Source: Streptomyces hygroscopicus subsp. hygroscopicus (GTDB taxonomy: Bacteria > Actinomycetota > Actinomycetes > Streptomycetales > Streptomycetaceae). Taken from it: a DNA stretch of 32,264 bases. The translations under genes and the position numbers were made by a program. The stretch covers positions 1 through 32,264 of the forward strand of contig NZ_BBOX01000086.1 in the NCBI RefSeq assembly GCF_001553455.1. The letters are read 5' to 3'. Below are positions 25,584-32,264 of the stretch, piece after piece (position 1 is the stretch's first letter; each line of letters begins with the position of its first letter). The notes below the pieces were generated by a model. The model saw nothing but the letters and a program-made list of their open reading frames with translations, had not been told where the DNA came from and ran no database searches.

Positions 25584-26090
25584 ATGACCGCTGCGTTGTT
25601 TTCCAGGGGCAAGGGCCGCCGCGCCGTCACCGCCGCCTGTGCCGTGTCCCTCGGGCTCGTCGTCCTCTCCGCCTGCGACAAGCCGACCCCGCTGGCGACG
25701 GTGACGGTCGGTTCAAACTCCGTGACGGCCGAGGCGAACAAGGGCTGCTACGGCGATGGCAAGGACCTGAGCTCGAAGAAGTTCAAGGCGTGCCTGACCG
25801 CCGAGCCCGAGAAGACGGTCAAGGTGGCCGCCGGGGAGAAGGTGCGGATCGGGGTGGACCCCGAGATCGCCGATTCCGGCTGGGGCCTGATCGCCAACAA
25901 CCCGGTCATGGCCGAGGCGAGCAAGGAGACGTACCGCAGTTTCGACAGCGACACGCTCTTCGCCAAGCAGAACCCGCAGACCGGCCAGACCACGCTCCAG
26001 AAGAAGGTCACGATCACGATCGCCGAACTCGGCAAGAGCGGCCAGGGCGTCAAGGGCATCTGGCGCTTCACCCTGGAACGGGACTCCTGA
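25584..26090 (+). CDS. DUF2771 lipoprotein
   Basis: 168 residues. The N-terminus is a lipoprotein signal: basic residues (RGKGRR), a hydrophobic core (ACAVSLGLVV) and the lipobox LSAC with Cys at about residue 31 as the lipidated residue, followed by Asp. The exported domain is small and beta-rich (KKVTITIAELGKSGQGVKGIWRFTL). It matches DUF2771, an actinobacterial family of unknown function. It lies just upstream of mqnB on the same strand but 223 bp away, so it is probably transcribed separately. Confidence 0.88.
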   Translation: MTAALFSRGKGRRAVTAACAVSLGLVVLSACDKPTPLATVTVGSNSVTAEANKGCYGDGKDLSSKKFKACLTAEPEKTVKVAAGEKVRIGVDPEIADSGWGLIANNPVMAEASKETYRSFDSDTLFAKQNPQTGQTTLQKKVTITIAELGKSGQGVKGIWRFTLERDS

Positions 26091-26313
26091 CGTACGGGGC
26101 TCCCACGGCCTCCTGCCGGAACACCGCCGTACGGGGCCTGGCCGCGCCGGGAGACCGGCCACGCCAGGCGGCCTGGCCGTGCCGGGACAGCGGCCACGCC
26201 GCGACCGCTGTGACTACCGTGACCGCTGCGGCTGACGCGACCGCGGCGAACGCTGTGGCTGCCGCGACCGCCCCTGTGGCTGCCGCGACCGCCGCGACAA
26301 GGGGAGGTCACCC
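26091..26313 (+). repeat. gap before mqnB with small repeats
   Basis: TGTGGCTGCCGCGACCGCC occurs twice in succession at about 26250-26290, with related CGACCGC units around it. An imperfect stem (CCTGGCCGCGCCGG with CCGGCCACGCCAGG, about 26138-26172) could terminate the lipoprotein transcript. AGGGGAGG, the mqnB ribosome site, is at the right end. Confidence 0.55.
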
Positions 26314-27282
26314 ATGCGCGTACTGATCGTCACGGCCGTACCCGCCGAGCGGGACGCCGTGGTGCGGGGCGTCGGTGCCACGGCCCCCGAGGTGGCCGAA
26401 CTCCCCGTCCCCGGCGGGGTGATCCACCGGCTGAGCCCGGCGCCGCTCACGGGCCCGCCGCTCACCGTGGACGTACTGGCCGCCGGGGTCGGCCCGGCCG
26501 CCGCGGCGGCCGGAACCGCCGCCGCCCTGACCGCCGCCGCGGTCGCCCGCACCCCGTACGACCTGGCCGTATCAGCCGGTATCGGCGGCGGCTTCAACAC
26601 CCCGCGCCCCGGCGCCGCCCACCTGGCCCCCGGCACCTCGCACCCCGACACCGGCACCGCACCGGCCAGCTCCGCCGCACTCCCCGACACCGGCCACAGC
26701 CGCAGCCCCGACACCGGCCACAGCCCCGGCACCGGCACCGTGCCGCCCGACACCGACACCGCGCCCCTCGGACCGCCCGAGACCGACACCGTGCCGCCCG
26801 GTCCCGGCACCGTGCCCCTCGGCTCCATCGTGGTCGCCGACGCGATCGTCGCCGCCGACCTGGGCGCCGAGACCCCGGACGGCTTCACCGCCGTCACCGA
26901 CCTGGGCTTCGGAACCGTCGAACACCTCCCGCCCGCCCCGCTCGTCGCCGCCGTCGCCGAGGCGACGAACGCCGTGCGCGGCACCGTGCTCACCGTGTCG
27001 ACCGTGACCGGGAGCGCCGAACGGGCCGCCGAGCTGCTGCGCCGCCATCCGCAGGCCGCCGCCGAGGCCATGGAGGGCTTCGGCGTCGCGGAGGCCGCCG
27101 CGGCCCAGTCGGTGCCCGTCCTGGAGGTGCGGGCGGTCTCCAACACCGTCGGCCCGCGCGACCGCGCGGCCTGGCGGATCGGGGAGGCGCTCGAGGCGCT
27201 CACGGGCGCGTTCGGAACCCTCGCCCCCCTCCTCCCCCTCCTCGGCACCTGGACCTCGGACCCGGAAGGAACCCGGCAGTGA
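26314..27282 (+). CDS. mqnB: futalosine hydrolase with an expanded internal linker
   Basis: 322 residues. It cleaves hypoxanthine from futalosine in the futalosine route to menaquinone. The nucleoside-phosphorylase-like fold is seen in VLIVTAVPAERDAV, the glycine-rich LAVSAGIGGGF, GSIVVADAIVAADLGAETPD, AEAMEGFGVAEAAAAQSVPV and EVRAVSNTVGPRDRAAW. GGGGAGG lies 6 nt before the ATG. The usual family length is, from memory, about 210-240 residues. The excess is a roughly 75-residue Pro/Thr/Gly/Asp insert at about residues 95-169, made of repeated DTGHSPGTGT-like units encoded by a short DNA repeat and placed between two core strands. It is translationally coupled to mqnD by a 4-bp overlap. Confidence 0.93.
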   Translation: MRVLIVTAVPAERDAVVRGVGATAPEVAELPVPGGVIHRLSPAPLTGPPLTVDVLAAGVGPAAAAAGTAAALTAAAVARTPYDLAVSAGIGGGFNTPRPGAAHLAPGTSHPDTGTAPASSAALPDTGHSRSPDTGHSPGTGTVPPDTDTAPLGPPETDTVPPGPGTVPLGSIVVADAIVAADLGAETPDGFTAVTDLGFGTVEHLPPAPLVAAVAEATNAVRGTVLTVSTVTGSAERAAELLRRHPQAAAEAMEGFGVAEAAAAQSVPVLEVRAVSNTVGPRDRAAWRIGEALEALTGAFGTLAPLLPLLGTWTSDPEGTRQ

Positions 27283-28145
27283 CTGAGCCCCTGAAGATCG
27301 CGTACTCCCCGTGCCCGAACGACACCTTCGTCTTCCACGCCTGGGCCCACGGCCGCGTCCCCGGCGCGCCCGCGCTCGATGTCACCTTCGCCGACATCGA
27401 CATCACCAACGGGATGGCGGAGCGCGGTGAGTTCGACGTGCTGAAGGTGTCGTACGCCGTGCTGCCCTGGGTGCTGGACGACTACGCGCTGCTGCCCTGC
27501 GGCGGGGCCCTGGGCCGCGGTTGCGGTCCGCTGGTGCTCACCCGGGAGCCGGGTGACGGGCCGGAGCCGACCGCGAAGGACCTGGCGGGGAAGACGGTCG
27601 CGGTGCCGAGCGAGCGCTCGACCGCGTATCTGCTCTTCCGGCTGTGGGCCGCCGCCGAGGTGCCGGGCGGGGTCGGCGAGATCAAGGTGCTGCCGTTCCA
27701 CGCGATCATGCCGGCGGTGCGGGACGGCGAGGTCGACGCCGGGCTGGTCATCCACGAAGCCCGGTTCACCTATCAGAATTACGGCCTGCACTGCCTGGCC
27801 GACATGGGCGAGCACTGGGAGCGGACCACCGGTCTGCCGATCCCGCTCGGCGCGATCGTCGCCAAGCGCTCACTGGGCGCCGAGCGGCTGCGGGAACTCA
27901 CCGACGCCATCCGGACATCGGTACGGATGGCGTGGGACGACCCGGCGGCCTCGCGCACGTACGTCCTGGAGCACGCCCAGGAGATGGACCCGGCCGTCGC
28001 CGATCAGCACATCGGGCTGTATGTGAACGAGTTCACCGCCGACCTGGGCGAAAACGGCTACGCCGCGGTGCGCGGGCTGCTGACCCGCGCGGCGGCCGAG
28101 GGGCTGGTGCCGCCCCTCGGCCCCGGGGCGCTGGATATTGTCTGA
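27279..28145 (+). CDS. mqnD: 1,4-dihydroxy-6-naphthoate synthase
   Basis: 288 residues. It converts the cyclic dehypoxanthine futalosine intermediate to 1,4-dihydroxy-6-naphthoate, a later step of the futalosine menaquinone route. The family, with a periplasmic-binding-protein-like fold, is recognised by IAYSPCPNDTFVFHAW, VLKVSYAVLPWVLDDYALLP, the CGGALGRGCGPLVL loop and AVPSERSTAYLLFRLW. GTG 27279 overlaps the mqnB stop as GTGA, so the two are made together. A hairpin follows the stop. Confidence 0.95.
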   Translation: MTEPLKIAYSPCPNDTFVFHAWAHGRVPGAPALDVTFADIDITNGMAERGEFDVLKVSYAVLPWVLDDYALLPCGGALGRGCGPLVLTREPGDGPEPTAKDLAGKTVAVPSERSTAYLLFRLWAAAEVPGGVGEIKVLPFHAIMPAVRDGEVDAGLVIHEARFTYQNYGLHCLADMGEHWERTTGLPIPLGAIVAKRSLGAERLRELTDAIRTSVRMAWDDPAASRTYVLEHAQEMDPAVADQHIGLYVNEFTADLGENGYAAVRGLLTRAAAEGLVPPLGPGALDIV

Positions 28146-28185
28146 ATTCCGCCCGATTTCTGGCTTGTTCCGTACGGTATCGGCT

Positions 28186-28208
28186 GCCGGAATCCGTCCG
28201 ATTCCGGC
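28186..28208. terminator. terminator hairpin between mqnD and the cold-shock gene
   Basis: A perfect 9-bp stem GCCGGAATC (28186-28194) pairs with GATTCCGGC (28200-28208) around a CGTCC loop. It is placed between converging genes and may serve both. Confidence 0.6.
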
Positions 28209-28263
28209 GGACGCGAGATGTCGTACGGGCCGAGCCGGTGTCGTACGAGCCCGGCCGATCAGG

Positions 28264-28281
28264 TCATACGTCTCATACGTC
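28264..28281. repeat. 9-bp exact tandem duplication at the stop of the cold-shock gene
   Basis: TCATACGTC is present twice back to back (28264-28272 and 28273-28281). On the minus strand the second is the gene's terminal GACGTATGA, stop included; the first is its copy. CGTACGAG/CGTACGGG strings further downstream may be older relatives. Confidence 0.75.
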
Positions 28282-28656
28282 GAGCTGGTCGGCCACCGCC
28301 CGCAGCATGCCCGCGATCTTGTGGCCGTGTGCCTTGTCCGGGTAGCGGCCGCGCTCCAGCTGCTGCGTCACGTTCTCCAGCAGGGTGGTCAGGTCCTGGA
28401 CGATCGACGCCAGCTCGTCCGGCTTGCGCCGCTGGGCCGCCGCGACGGAGGGGGTCGGCTCGAGCACGGTGACGGACAGTGCCTGGTCTCCGCGGTTTCC
28501 GGCTACTACGCCGAATTCCACGCGCTGCCCCGGCTTCAGGGAGTCGACGCCTTCCGGGAGCACCGACGAGTGCACGAAGACGTCGCCGCCGTCATCGCGG
28601 GAGAGAAAGCCGAAGCCCTTCTCACTGTTGAACCACTTGACCTTGCCGGTAGGCAC
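28273..28656 (-). CDS. cold-shock domain protein with C-terminal extension
   Basis: 127 residues from GTG 28656 ([19 protein letters not shown]). The cold-shock domain fills residues 1-66, with RNP1 KGFGFLS and RNP2 VFVHSSV, the surfaces that bind single-stranded RNA or DNA. An unusual tail of about 60 residues follows, ending in a predicted helical part ([20 protein letters not shown]), longer than the 67-residue small Csp proteins. The open frame extends to 28713, but GTG 28656 fits the domain start. The leader has a hairpin (28718-28735). Divergent from the small membrane protein gene. Confidence 0.92.
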   Translation of the reverse strand: MPTGKVKWFNSEKGFGFLSRDDGGDVFVHSSVLPEGVDSLKPGQRVEFGVVAGNRGDQALSVTVLEPTPSVAAAQRRKPDELASIVQDLTTLLENVTQQLERGRYPDKAHGHKIAGMLRAVADQLDV

Positions 28657-28717
28657 GTCTGTCTCGCCCTCGTCGCTCGTCGGAAAACACGGAAAAACAG
28701 CTCTGGATAGCACTACA

Positions 28718-28735
28718 GCGGGTCGTAAGACCCGC
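28718..28735 (-). promoter_or_regulatory. hairpin in the cold-shock gene leader or promoter
   Basis: GCGGGTC (28718-28724) and GACCCGC (28729-28735) form a perfect 7-bp stem with a 4-nt loop, about 60 nt upstream of the GTG. It could be a leader structure affecting mRNA stability or translation. The 28657-28717 stretch between it and the start is relatively AT-rich (GGAAAACACGGAAAAACAG on the plus strand). Confidence 0.4.
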
Positions 28736-28812
28736 CACCACCAAGGCTAATGGTCCGGAGCCTGGTGACAAGACGTACCCGGGTGGTTCCTGTGCGCGCT
28801 CTGGCACGGATC

Positions 28813-28825
28813 TACCCTGGTGCGG
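28813..28825 (+). promoter_or_regulatory. -10 box giving a leaderless transcript
   Basis: TACCCT at 28813-28818 ends 6 nt before the GTG at 28825. No Shine-Dalgarno sequence is present. Confidence 0.45.
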
Positions 28826-29127
28826 TGAGCAATGAAACCCCGCACAGTGGAACCTCCTCCCCCGCCCGCGGGGAGGGGCCCGGGCCCGGCGACGGGCTCA
28901 TCCGGTCCGGTGTCATCGTCTTCGCCATCGGAGCGGTGGCCACCCTCGTCACCGTCGCACCGCTCTTCCTGGGCGCGGATCCGCTGCCCTCGGCGGCGTA
29001 CTTCGTGTGCATGCTGATGGGCGTCGGCTTCGCCCTCGCCGCCGCCGGACTGCTGCGGTCCATCGCGGCACAGCGGCGCGAGGCCGCGGCCGGCCGGGCC
29101 GCCGCCCACACCCCGCCGACCGGGTGA
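28825..29127 (+). CDS. small two-helix membrane protein
   Basis: 100 residues. A Gly/Pro-rich N-terminal stretch is followed by two hydrophobic helices (SGVIVFAIGAVATLVTVAPL and YFVCMLMGVGFALAAAGLL) and a basic, Ala-rich tail. No family was recognised with certainty and the function is unknown. GTG 28825 is preferred to the upstream ATG 28750 because the -10 box lies between them and the upstream codons look non-coding. Divergent from the cold-shock gene. Confidence 0.7.
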   Translation: MSNETPHSGTSSPARGEGPGPGDGLIRSGVIVFAIGAVATLVTVAPLFLGADPLPSAAYFVCMLMGVGFALAAAGLLRSIAAQRREAAAGRAAAHTPPTG

Positions 29128-29129
29128 AT

Positions 29130-29425
29130 CGGCTCGGGGCCGATCAGCCCTGACGGCCGGGACCGGTCCACGGGCGGAACCACGGACCGACCACGGACCG
29201 AACCACCACAGGCCGCTTCGCTTCGGGCCGGGCAGCCCCGACGGCCGCGGCCCGGCCGACCCCGGGCCGGACAGCCCCGACGGCCGCGAGCCGAACCACG
29301 GCCCGATCCCACGGACCGATCCCACGACCCCGGTCCGCCCCGGGCCGATCCCCCGGTCCGCCCTGGGCCGATCCCCCGGGTCGATCCCAGGGCCCGATCC
29401 CACGGACCGGTTCGCCCCGGGCCGG
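29130..29425. repeat. degenerate repeats filling the gap between two converging genes
   Basis: About 295 bp of GC-rich imperfect repeats, mainly CACGGACCGA(T/A)CC and CCCCGGGCCGATCC-like units, with CCCCGACGGCCGCG in the middle. The block touches the stop of the small membrane protein gene on one side and of the HAD gene on the other. No gene is supported. Confidence 0.7.
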
Positions 29426-30157
29426 TCAGGCTCCCGGGCGACCGGCTATGTGACCCGCCAGCCAGGCCGGGAACGCCGTCAGATCGTCCAGGACGACATC
29501 GGCGCCGGCCGCGAGCAGCTCATCCGCCGCGCAGGGCCCGGTGGCGACCGCCACGGACAGCGCACCGGCCGTACGGGCGCCCCGTACGTCGCCCGTGTGG
29601 TCCCCGACGTACACCGTCGCCCCGTACTCCCGCAGCGCCTCCGCCTTGGCCTCGGCCCACAGCCAGCCGATGACCGCGTCCGCCTCGATGCCCAGGTGGC
29701 TCAGGTGCAGCTTGGCGTTGGGCTCGTGCTTCGCGGTGACCACGATCGCGCGGCCCCCGGCCCGCTGCACGGCCTCGATCGCCGCACGCGCGCCCGCCAT
29801 GGCGGGGGTGGGCGTGATCGCGTACTCCGGGTACAGCTCGCGGTAGAGCTGGCCGACCTCCTCGATGCGCTCGTCGGGGAACCAGTGCACCAGCTCCTGC
29901 TCCAGCGGCGGGCCGAGCCGGGTGACGGCGAGGTCGGCGTCGATGTAGGTGCCGGTCCGGGCCGAGAGTTCCTCGTACGTCGCCTTGATGCCCGGCCGCG
30001 AGTCGATGAGGGTCATGTCGAGGTCGAAACCGACGGTCACGGTGTGTGACGCGGCATCCGGAGCGAGGTCCGGGGCGGTGGTGCTGGCCGTGGGCGAAAC
30101 GTGCGGGTCGGTGGTGGTGGCGGTGGACGGAGCGGAGTGCGAAGACATGCCCGTCAT
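29426..30157 (-). CDS. HAD-superfamily hydrolase (phosphoglycolate phosphatase-like)
   Basis: 243 residues. HAD motif I is GFDLDMTLIDS, with the nucleophile Asp45 and acid/base Asp47; motif II is IVVTAKH; motif III is a Lys in LWAEAKAEAL; motif IV is YVGDHTGDVRGA. An alpha-helical cap lies between I and II (about 58-120). It should dephosphorylate a small metabolite; the substrate is unknown. The first 38 residues are a Thr/Ser/Pro/Ala-rich tail not needed by the fold. ATG 30157 is chosen because GAGG lies 4 nt upstream; ATG 30148 is an alternative. Confidence 0.9.
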   Translation of the reverse strand: MTGMSSHSAPSTATTTDPHVSPTASTTAPDLAPDAASHTVTVGFDLDMTLIDSRPGIKATYEELSARTGTYIDADLAVTRLGPPLEQELVHWFPDERIEEVGQLYRELYPEYAITPTPAMAGARAAIEAVQRAGGRAIVVTAKHEPNAKLHLSHLGIEADAVIGWLWAEAKAEALREYGATVYVGDHTGDVRGARTAGALSVAVATGPCAADELLAAGADVVLDDLTAFPAWLAGHIAGRPGA

Positions 30158-30194
30158 TGTGCCTCGGCCCGCCCCATACACTGAGCGTCACCTT

Positions 30195-30220
30195 ACTTCG
30201 TAGCCGAACTTCGTAGCCGA
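30195..30220. repeat. 13-bp direct repeat in the promoter of the truncated permease
   Basis: ACTTCGTAGCCGA at 30195-30207 is repeated exactly at 30208-30220. Just before it, GCGTCACCTTA resembles half of an iron box (DmdR consensus, from memory), which would suit an iron-uptake gene, but the other half is not convincing. Confidence 0.65.
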
Positions 30221-30236
30221 CGAGCGAACGGAAGCG

Positions 30237-30503
30237 ATGACCGCCGACCGGACCAGCAGCCGCACGTCCAGAGCCTCCCTGGTCCGGCGTCGCCTCGGCT
30301 GGACGGCGGCGGCCGTCGTCGCCCTGCTGCTCGCCATCCTGCTGAGCCTCGCCGTGGGCAGCCGCCAGATCGCGCCGAGCGCGGTCCTGGACGCGCTGCT
30401 GCACGGCGGTTCGAGCGACGCCGCCGACGTCGTACGGTCCCTGCGGCTGCCGCGCACGGTGGTCGGCGTGCTGGTCGGCGCGGCGCTCGCCATGGCGGGC
30501 GCC
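30237..30503 (+). pseudogene. FecCD-type iron-siderophore permease, truncated after about 89 codons
   Basis: The frame starts MTADRTSSRTSRASLVRRRL, continues through helix 1 (AAAVVALLLAILLSLAVGS) and the family block LRLPRTVVGVLVGAALAMAG, the start of FecCD/BtuC-like permeases. In this family the next residues are about ALMQGLTRNPLADP, but here similarity ends at 30503 and the frame runs on into Pro/Arg-rich sequence antisense to the next gene. About 240 residues and any partner genes are missing, so the gene is dead; a deletion that joined it to the neighbouring 3' end is the simplest cause. The 70 bp after the break (30504-30573) are repetitive (CCGCAGCCCCAGCCCCCTCA). Confidence 0.85.
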
Positions 30504-30573
30504 TGGTGCGCCCTCCCGGACCCGCAGCCCCAGCCCCCTCAGCCCCGCCCCGTCGATCGCCCCCAGCGCCGCC

Positions 30574-31896
30574 TCAGCCCTTGCGCCTCGAACGCCACAG
30601 CAGGAACAGCACCGAGGCGGCGGCCGCGCCCCGGACGACGAAGGGCCAGGTCTCGGTCAGCGCGTCCTTCATCCCGTGCTCGGGGATCGGCTCGCCCCAC
30701 TTGCCGTCGAACCGTCCCCACAGCCAGACCACGGCCCCGGCCGCGACCAGACCGGGCATGCCCAGCGCGGCCCACTTCGCCTCGGCCGGGGAGCGCCGAT
30801 AGGTGCCGTAGTACGCGATCACCCAGCCGAAGACGATCATGATGGCGTTGCCCAGAGCGGCGCCCGCCACGAGGAGCCCGACCGCCACCAGCAGCACCGG
30901 ACCGAGTCCGACCAGCCACTTGACGCCGCCCCCGCCCCCGGACTGGCCGTCCGCCTTACCGGGCCCGAGCAGCACCCGGCGCAGCGGACCGCGCCGCTTG
31001 CCCCCGGCCTTCGCCTTCGCCTGGGCCTCTGCCTCCTCGGCGGCCTGAGCCTCGGCGGCAGCCGCCTCCGCCGCCGCCTTCTCCTCGGCCTCCCGCCGCT
31101 GCTGACGCCGCTGGCGCTCCTGCTCGGCCCTCTTGCCGCCGCCGAGCAGTTCGGGGATCTCGATCCCGCCGGTGAACCCCTCGACCGAGCCGTACTGCGC
31201 GTCGCGCTGCTCGGGCTGGGCGAACGGGCCCGGCTCCACATGCCACCAGTCCATGTTGGACTCGCGCGGGCTCAGTTCGTCCTCACCGGCGAGATGCGGC
31301 GGCGAGGCGGCGTTGGCCGAGGGTCCGGCGGGCGTGGCGGGCCTCGGCTTGATCAGGGACGGGGCGCCGTCGGCCGGGGTGCCGCCGTTCCGGCTGCCGT
31401 TCTGGCCGGGGCCGGCCGCCCCCGGGGCGTTCTCCTCGCGCGGGGTGGGGACCTTACCGGTGAGCCCGCTGCTCTTGGCGAGCCCGGCCAGCTTGTCGCG
31501 CGCCGCCCGCGCCGCCCCAGCGGCCCCACGCGACGACGCGCCACCAGCCGCGCCGCCACCGGGCGCGCCACCGACGGCACCAATGCCGGTGGCGCCCCCA
31601 CCGCCAGTGGCGCCACCGCCGGTCTCCGCGCCCGGCGCACCGCCCGGTCCCGCTCCCGGGTCCGGGGGCCGACCGCCTGCGGCGGCCACCACATCGGCCG
31701 GTGAGCCCAGTTTGGACAGGATCCGCTTCACCCCGGCCGGGCTGTCCGCCCCTCCGGTCGCCCGGCGATGGTCGATGTCGGCCCGCAGCCCGGAGACCAG
31801 ACGCATGCGTTCACCGGACGACAGACCCTGCTGCTGAGCCAGGTCACCGACGCGGCTCAGATAGTCGTAGACGAGCTTCTCGCTCTCGATCCCCAC
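30574..31896 (-). CDS. membrane protein with HAAS-like N-terminus and coiled coil
   Basis: 440 residues. The N-terminal 70 residues (KLVYDYLSRVGDLAQQQGLS, LRADIDHRRATGGADSPAGV, ILSKLGSPADVVAAA) resemble the helical HAAS/DUF1700 domain found in sensor-associated proteins. Next come a Gly/Ala/Pro low-complexity linker (about 80-210), a conserved-looking block DWWHVEPGPFAQPEQRDAQY, an Arg/Glu/Ala coiled coil (about 255-310) and about four C-terminal membrane helices. Function unknown. GTG 31896 is chosen (AGGGG 6 nt upstream); the TTG just before it is possible. Divergent from the helicase-like gene. Confidence 0.8.
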   Translation of the reverse strand: MGIESEKLVYDYLSRVGDLAQQQGLSSGERMRLVSGLRADIDHRRATGGADSPAGVKRILSKLGSPADVVAAAGGRPPDPGAGPGGAPGAETGGGATGGGGATGIGAVGGAPGGGAAGGASSRGAAGAARAARDKLAGLAKSSGLTGKVPTPREENAPGAAGPGQNGSRNGGTPADGAPSLIKPRPATPAGPSANAASPPHLAGEDELSPRESNMDWWHVEPGPFAQPEQRDAQYGSVEGFTGGIEIPELLGGGKRAEQERQRRQQRREAEEKAAAEAAAAEAQAAEEAEAQAKAKAGGKRRGPLRRVLLGPGKADGQSGGGGGVKWLVGLGPVLLVAVGLLVAGAALGNAIMIVFGWVIAYYGTYRRSPAEAKWAALGMPGLVAAGAVVWLWGRFDGKWGEPIPEHGMKDALTETWPFVVRGAAAASVLFLLWRSRRKG

Positions 31897-31939
31897 CAAG
31901 ACCCCTGAGAATGCGCACGGTCGGCGTATCAGTCGCTCC

Positions 31940-31961
31940 GACGGTACCGCGCGGAACCGTC
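31940..31961. promoter_or_regulatory. 22-bp near-perfect palindrome between divergent genes
   Basis: GACGGT-A-CCGCGCGG-A-ACCGTC (31940-31961) is symmetric except for one A/A pair. It lies 44 bp before the membrane protein start and about 120 bp before the helicase-like gene, where it could act as an operator for one or both. Confidence 0.45.
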
Positions 31962-32010
31962 ATCCCGCCGCACCCCCTGCCTCCCGCACCCCGCGGGTAC
32001 TGTGGATCGA

Positions 32011-32040
32011 ATGAGCAGTTCATGGAATCGGGAGGCATGA
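32011..32040 (+). CDS. possible 9-codon leader ORF 1
   Basis: ATG AGC AGT TCA TGG then AAT CGG GAG GCA TGA encodes MSSSWNREA. Its last codons contain a GGAGG that would serve as ribosome site for the next start, which begins one base after the stop. Confidence 0.3.
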   Translation: MSSSWNREA

Positions 32041-32087
32041 GGTGCCCGAAGAGACCAGCTCGCGCAACCGGGAGGCATGAGGTGCCC
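32029..32087 (+). repeat. 40-bp period duplication of a ribosome site and start codon
   Basis: CGGGAGGCATGAGGTGCCC is present at 32029-32047 and again at 32069-32087. Each copy has GGAGG, a TGA stop and a GTG start. The period of 40 puts the two GTG codons in different frames. Confidence 0.85.
32042..32080 (+). CDS. possible 12-codon leader ORF 2
   Basis: From GTG 32042 the frame encodes MPEETSSRNREA and stops at 32078-32080, one base before the GTG of the main gene. It ends with the same NREA-stop as the previous tiny ORF, which is what a tandem duplication of the start region would produce. Confidence 0.3.
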   Translation: MPEETSSRNREA

Positions 32088-32264
32088 TCAGACACCGGCC
32101 ACGGGGACAGCGGCCCACGGGACGGCATCCCACGGGACGGCGGCCGCGACGACCGCGGCCGTGGGGTGCCGCGCACACTCGCCGAGGAGCTGCGCACCCG
32201 GCCCGACGACGCCCTCGCCGCCCTGCTGCGTGCCCGCCCCGACCTGCTCTCCCCGGTGCCGAAC
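32082..32264 (+). CDS. helicase-associated / XPB-like helicase family protein (3' end outside window)
   Basis: 61 codons are visible from GTG 32082, which has GGAGG 7 nt upstream. After a charged Gly/Arg/Asp-rich head (MPSDTGHGDSGPRDG) comes PRTLAEELRTRPDDALAALL, then RARPDLLSPVPN. I recognise this as the N-terminal repeat of the actinobacterial helicase C-terminal/XPB-Ssl2-like protein family, normally about 800 residues with a DNA-repair-type helicase fold, but the assignment rests on a short stretch. Translation may depend on the two short ORFs in front. Confidence 0.6.
   Translation, partial: MPSDTGHGDSGPRDGIPRDGGRDDRGRGVPRTLAEELRTRPDDALAALLRARPDLLSPVPN

Overview
The window is high-GC actinobacterial chromosome, almost certainly Streptomyces. 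The signs are strong G/C third-position bias, frequent GTG/TTG starts, several apparently leaderless promoters, the futalosine menaquinone genes mqnB/mqnD, and Streptomyces-typical families (DUF574 methyltransferase, DUF2530, DUF2771, DUF3027, a sacsin-type ATPase). No RNA gene and no CRISPR array was found.

Layout. 1-4770: a partial FAD/4Fe-4S oxidase, divergent serC with two strong terminators, and a secreted beta-propeller-like protein. 4853-9292: an aldo/keto reductase (AKR) gene split by an integrated large-serine-recombinase element. The host N-terminal part lies at 4923-5078 and the rest at 8441-9292. Between them, bounded by a shared 9-bp core, lie a complete second AKR gene with its own promoter, a fragment of a small serine recombinase, and the integrase. 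9361-12381: a 29-residue membrane peptide, a 2'-5' RNA ligase-like phosphodiesterase, and a divergent TetR regulator / TetX-like flavin monooxygenase pair with a palindrome over the promoter. 12490-17923: a MarR/MFS exporter unit, an NCS2 purine permease divergent from a DUF2530 protein, and a DUF574 methyltransferase. 18169-23393: a 1215-residue sacsin-type ATPase and a DUF3027 protein. 23642-28145: an MFS protein, a DUF2771 lipoprotein, and the translationally coupled mqnB-mqnD pair. 28273-32264: a cold-shock protein, a small membrane protein, a HAD phosphatase, a FecCD permease cut off after about 89 codons, a membrane protein with a coiled coil, and the start of a helicase-like gene preceded by two tiny ORFs.

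Main result. The mobile element destroyed the AKR gene it entered but carries a complete, divergent AKR with a matching promoter, so it appears to replace the function it breaks. Joining the two element ends gives a clear attP-like palindrome (13 of 17 arm positions match) centred on the shared core. The carried copy differs from the host att site at 12 of 63 bases, including one in the core, which could make it a poor target.

Second result. Degenerate short tandem repeats sit at many gene 3' ends. At five loci (serC, NCS2 permease, methyltransferase, MFS protein, cold-shock gene) the repeat unit includes the gene's own last codons and stop codon. Similar repeats have expanded inside the coding sequences of mqnB and the sacsin-type gene.
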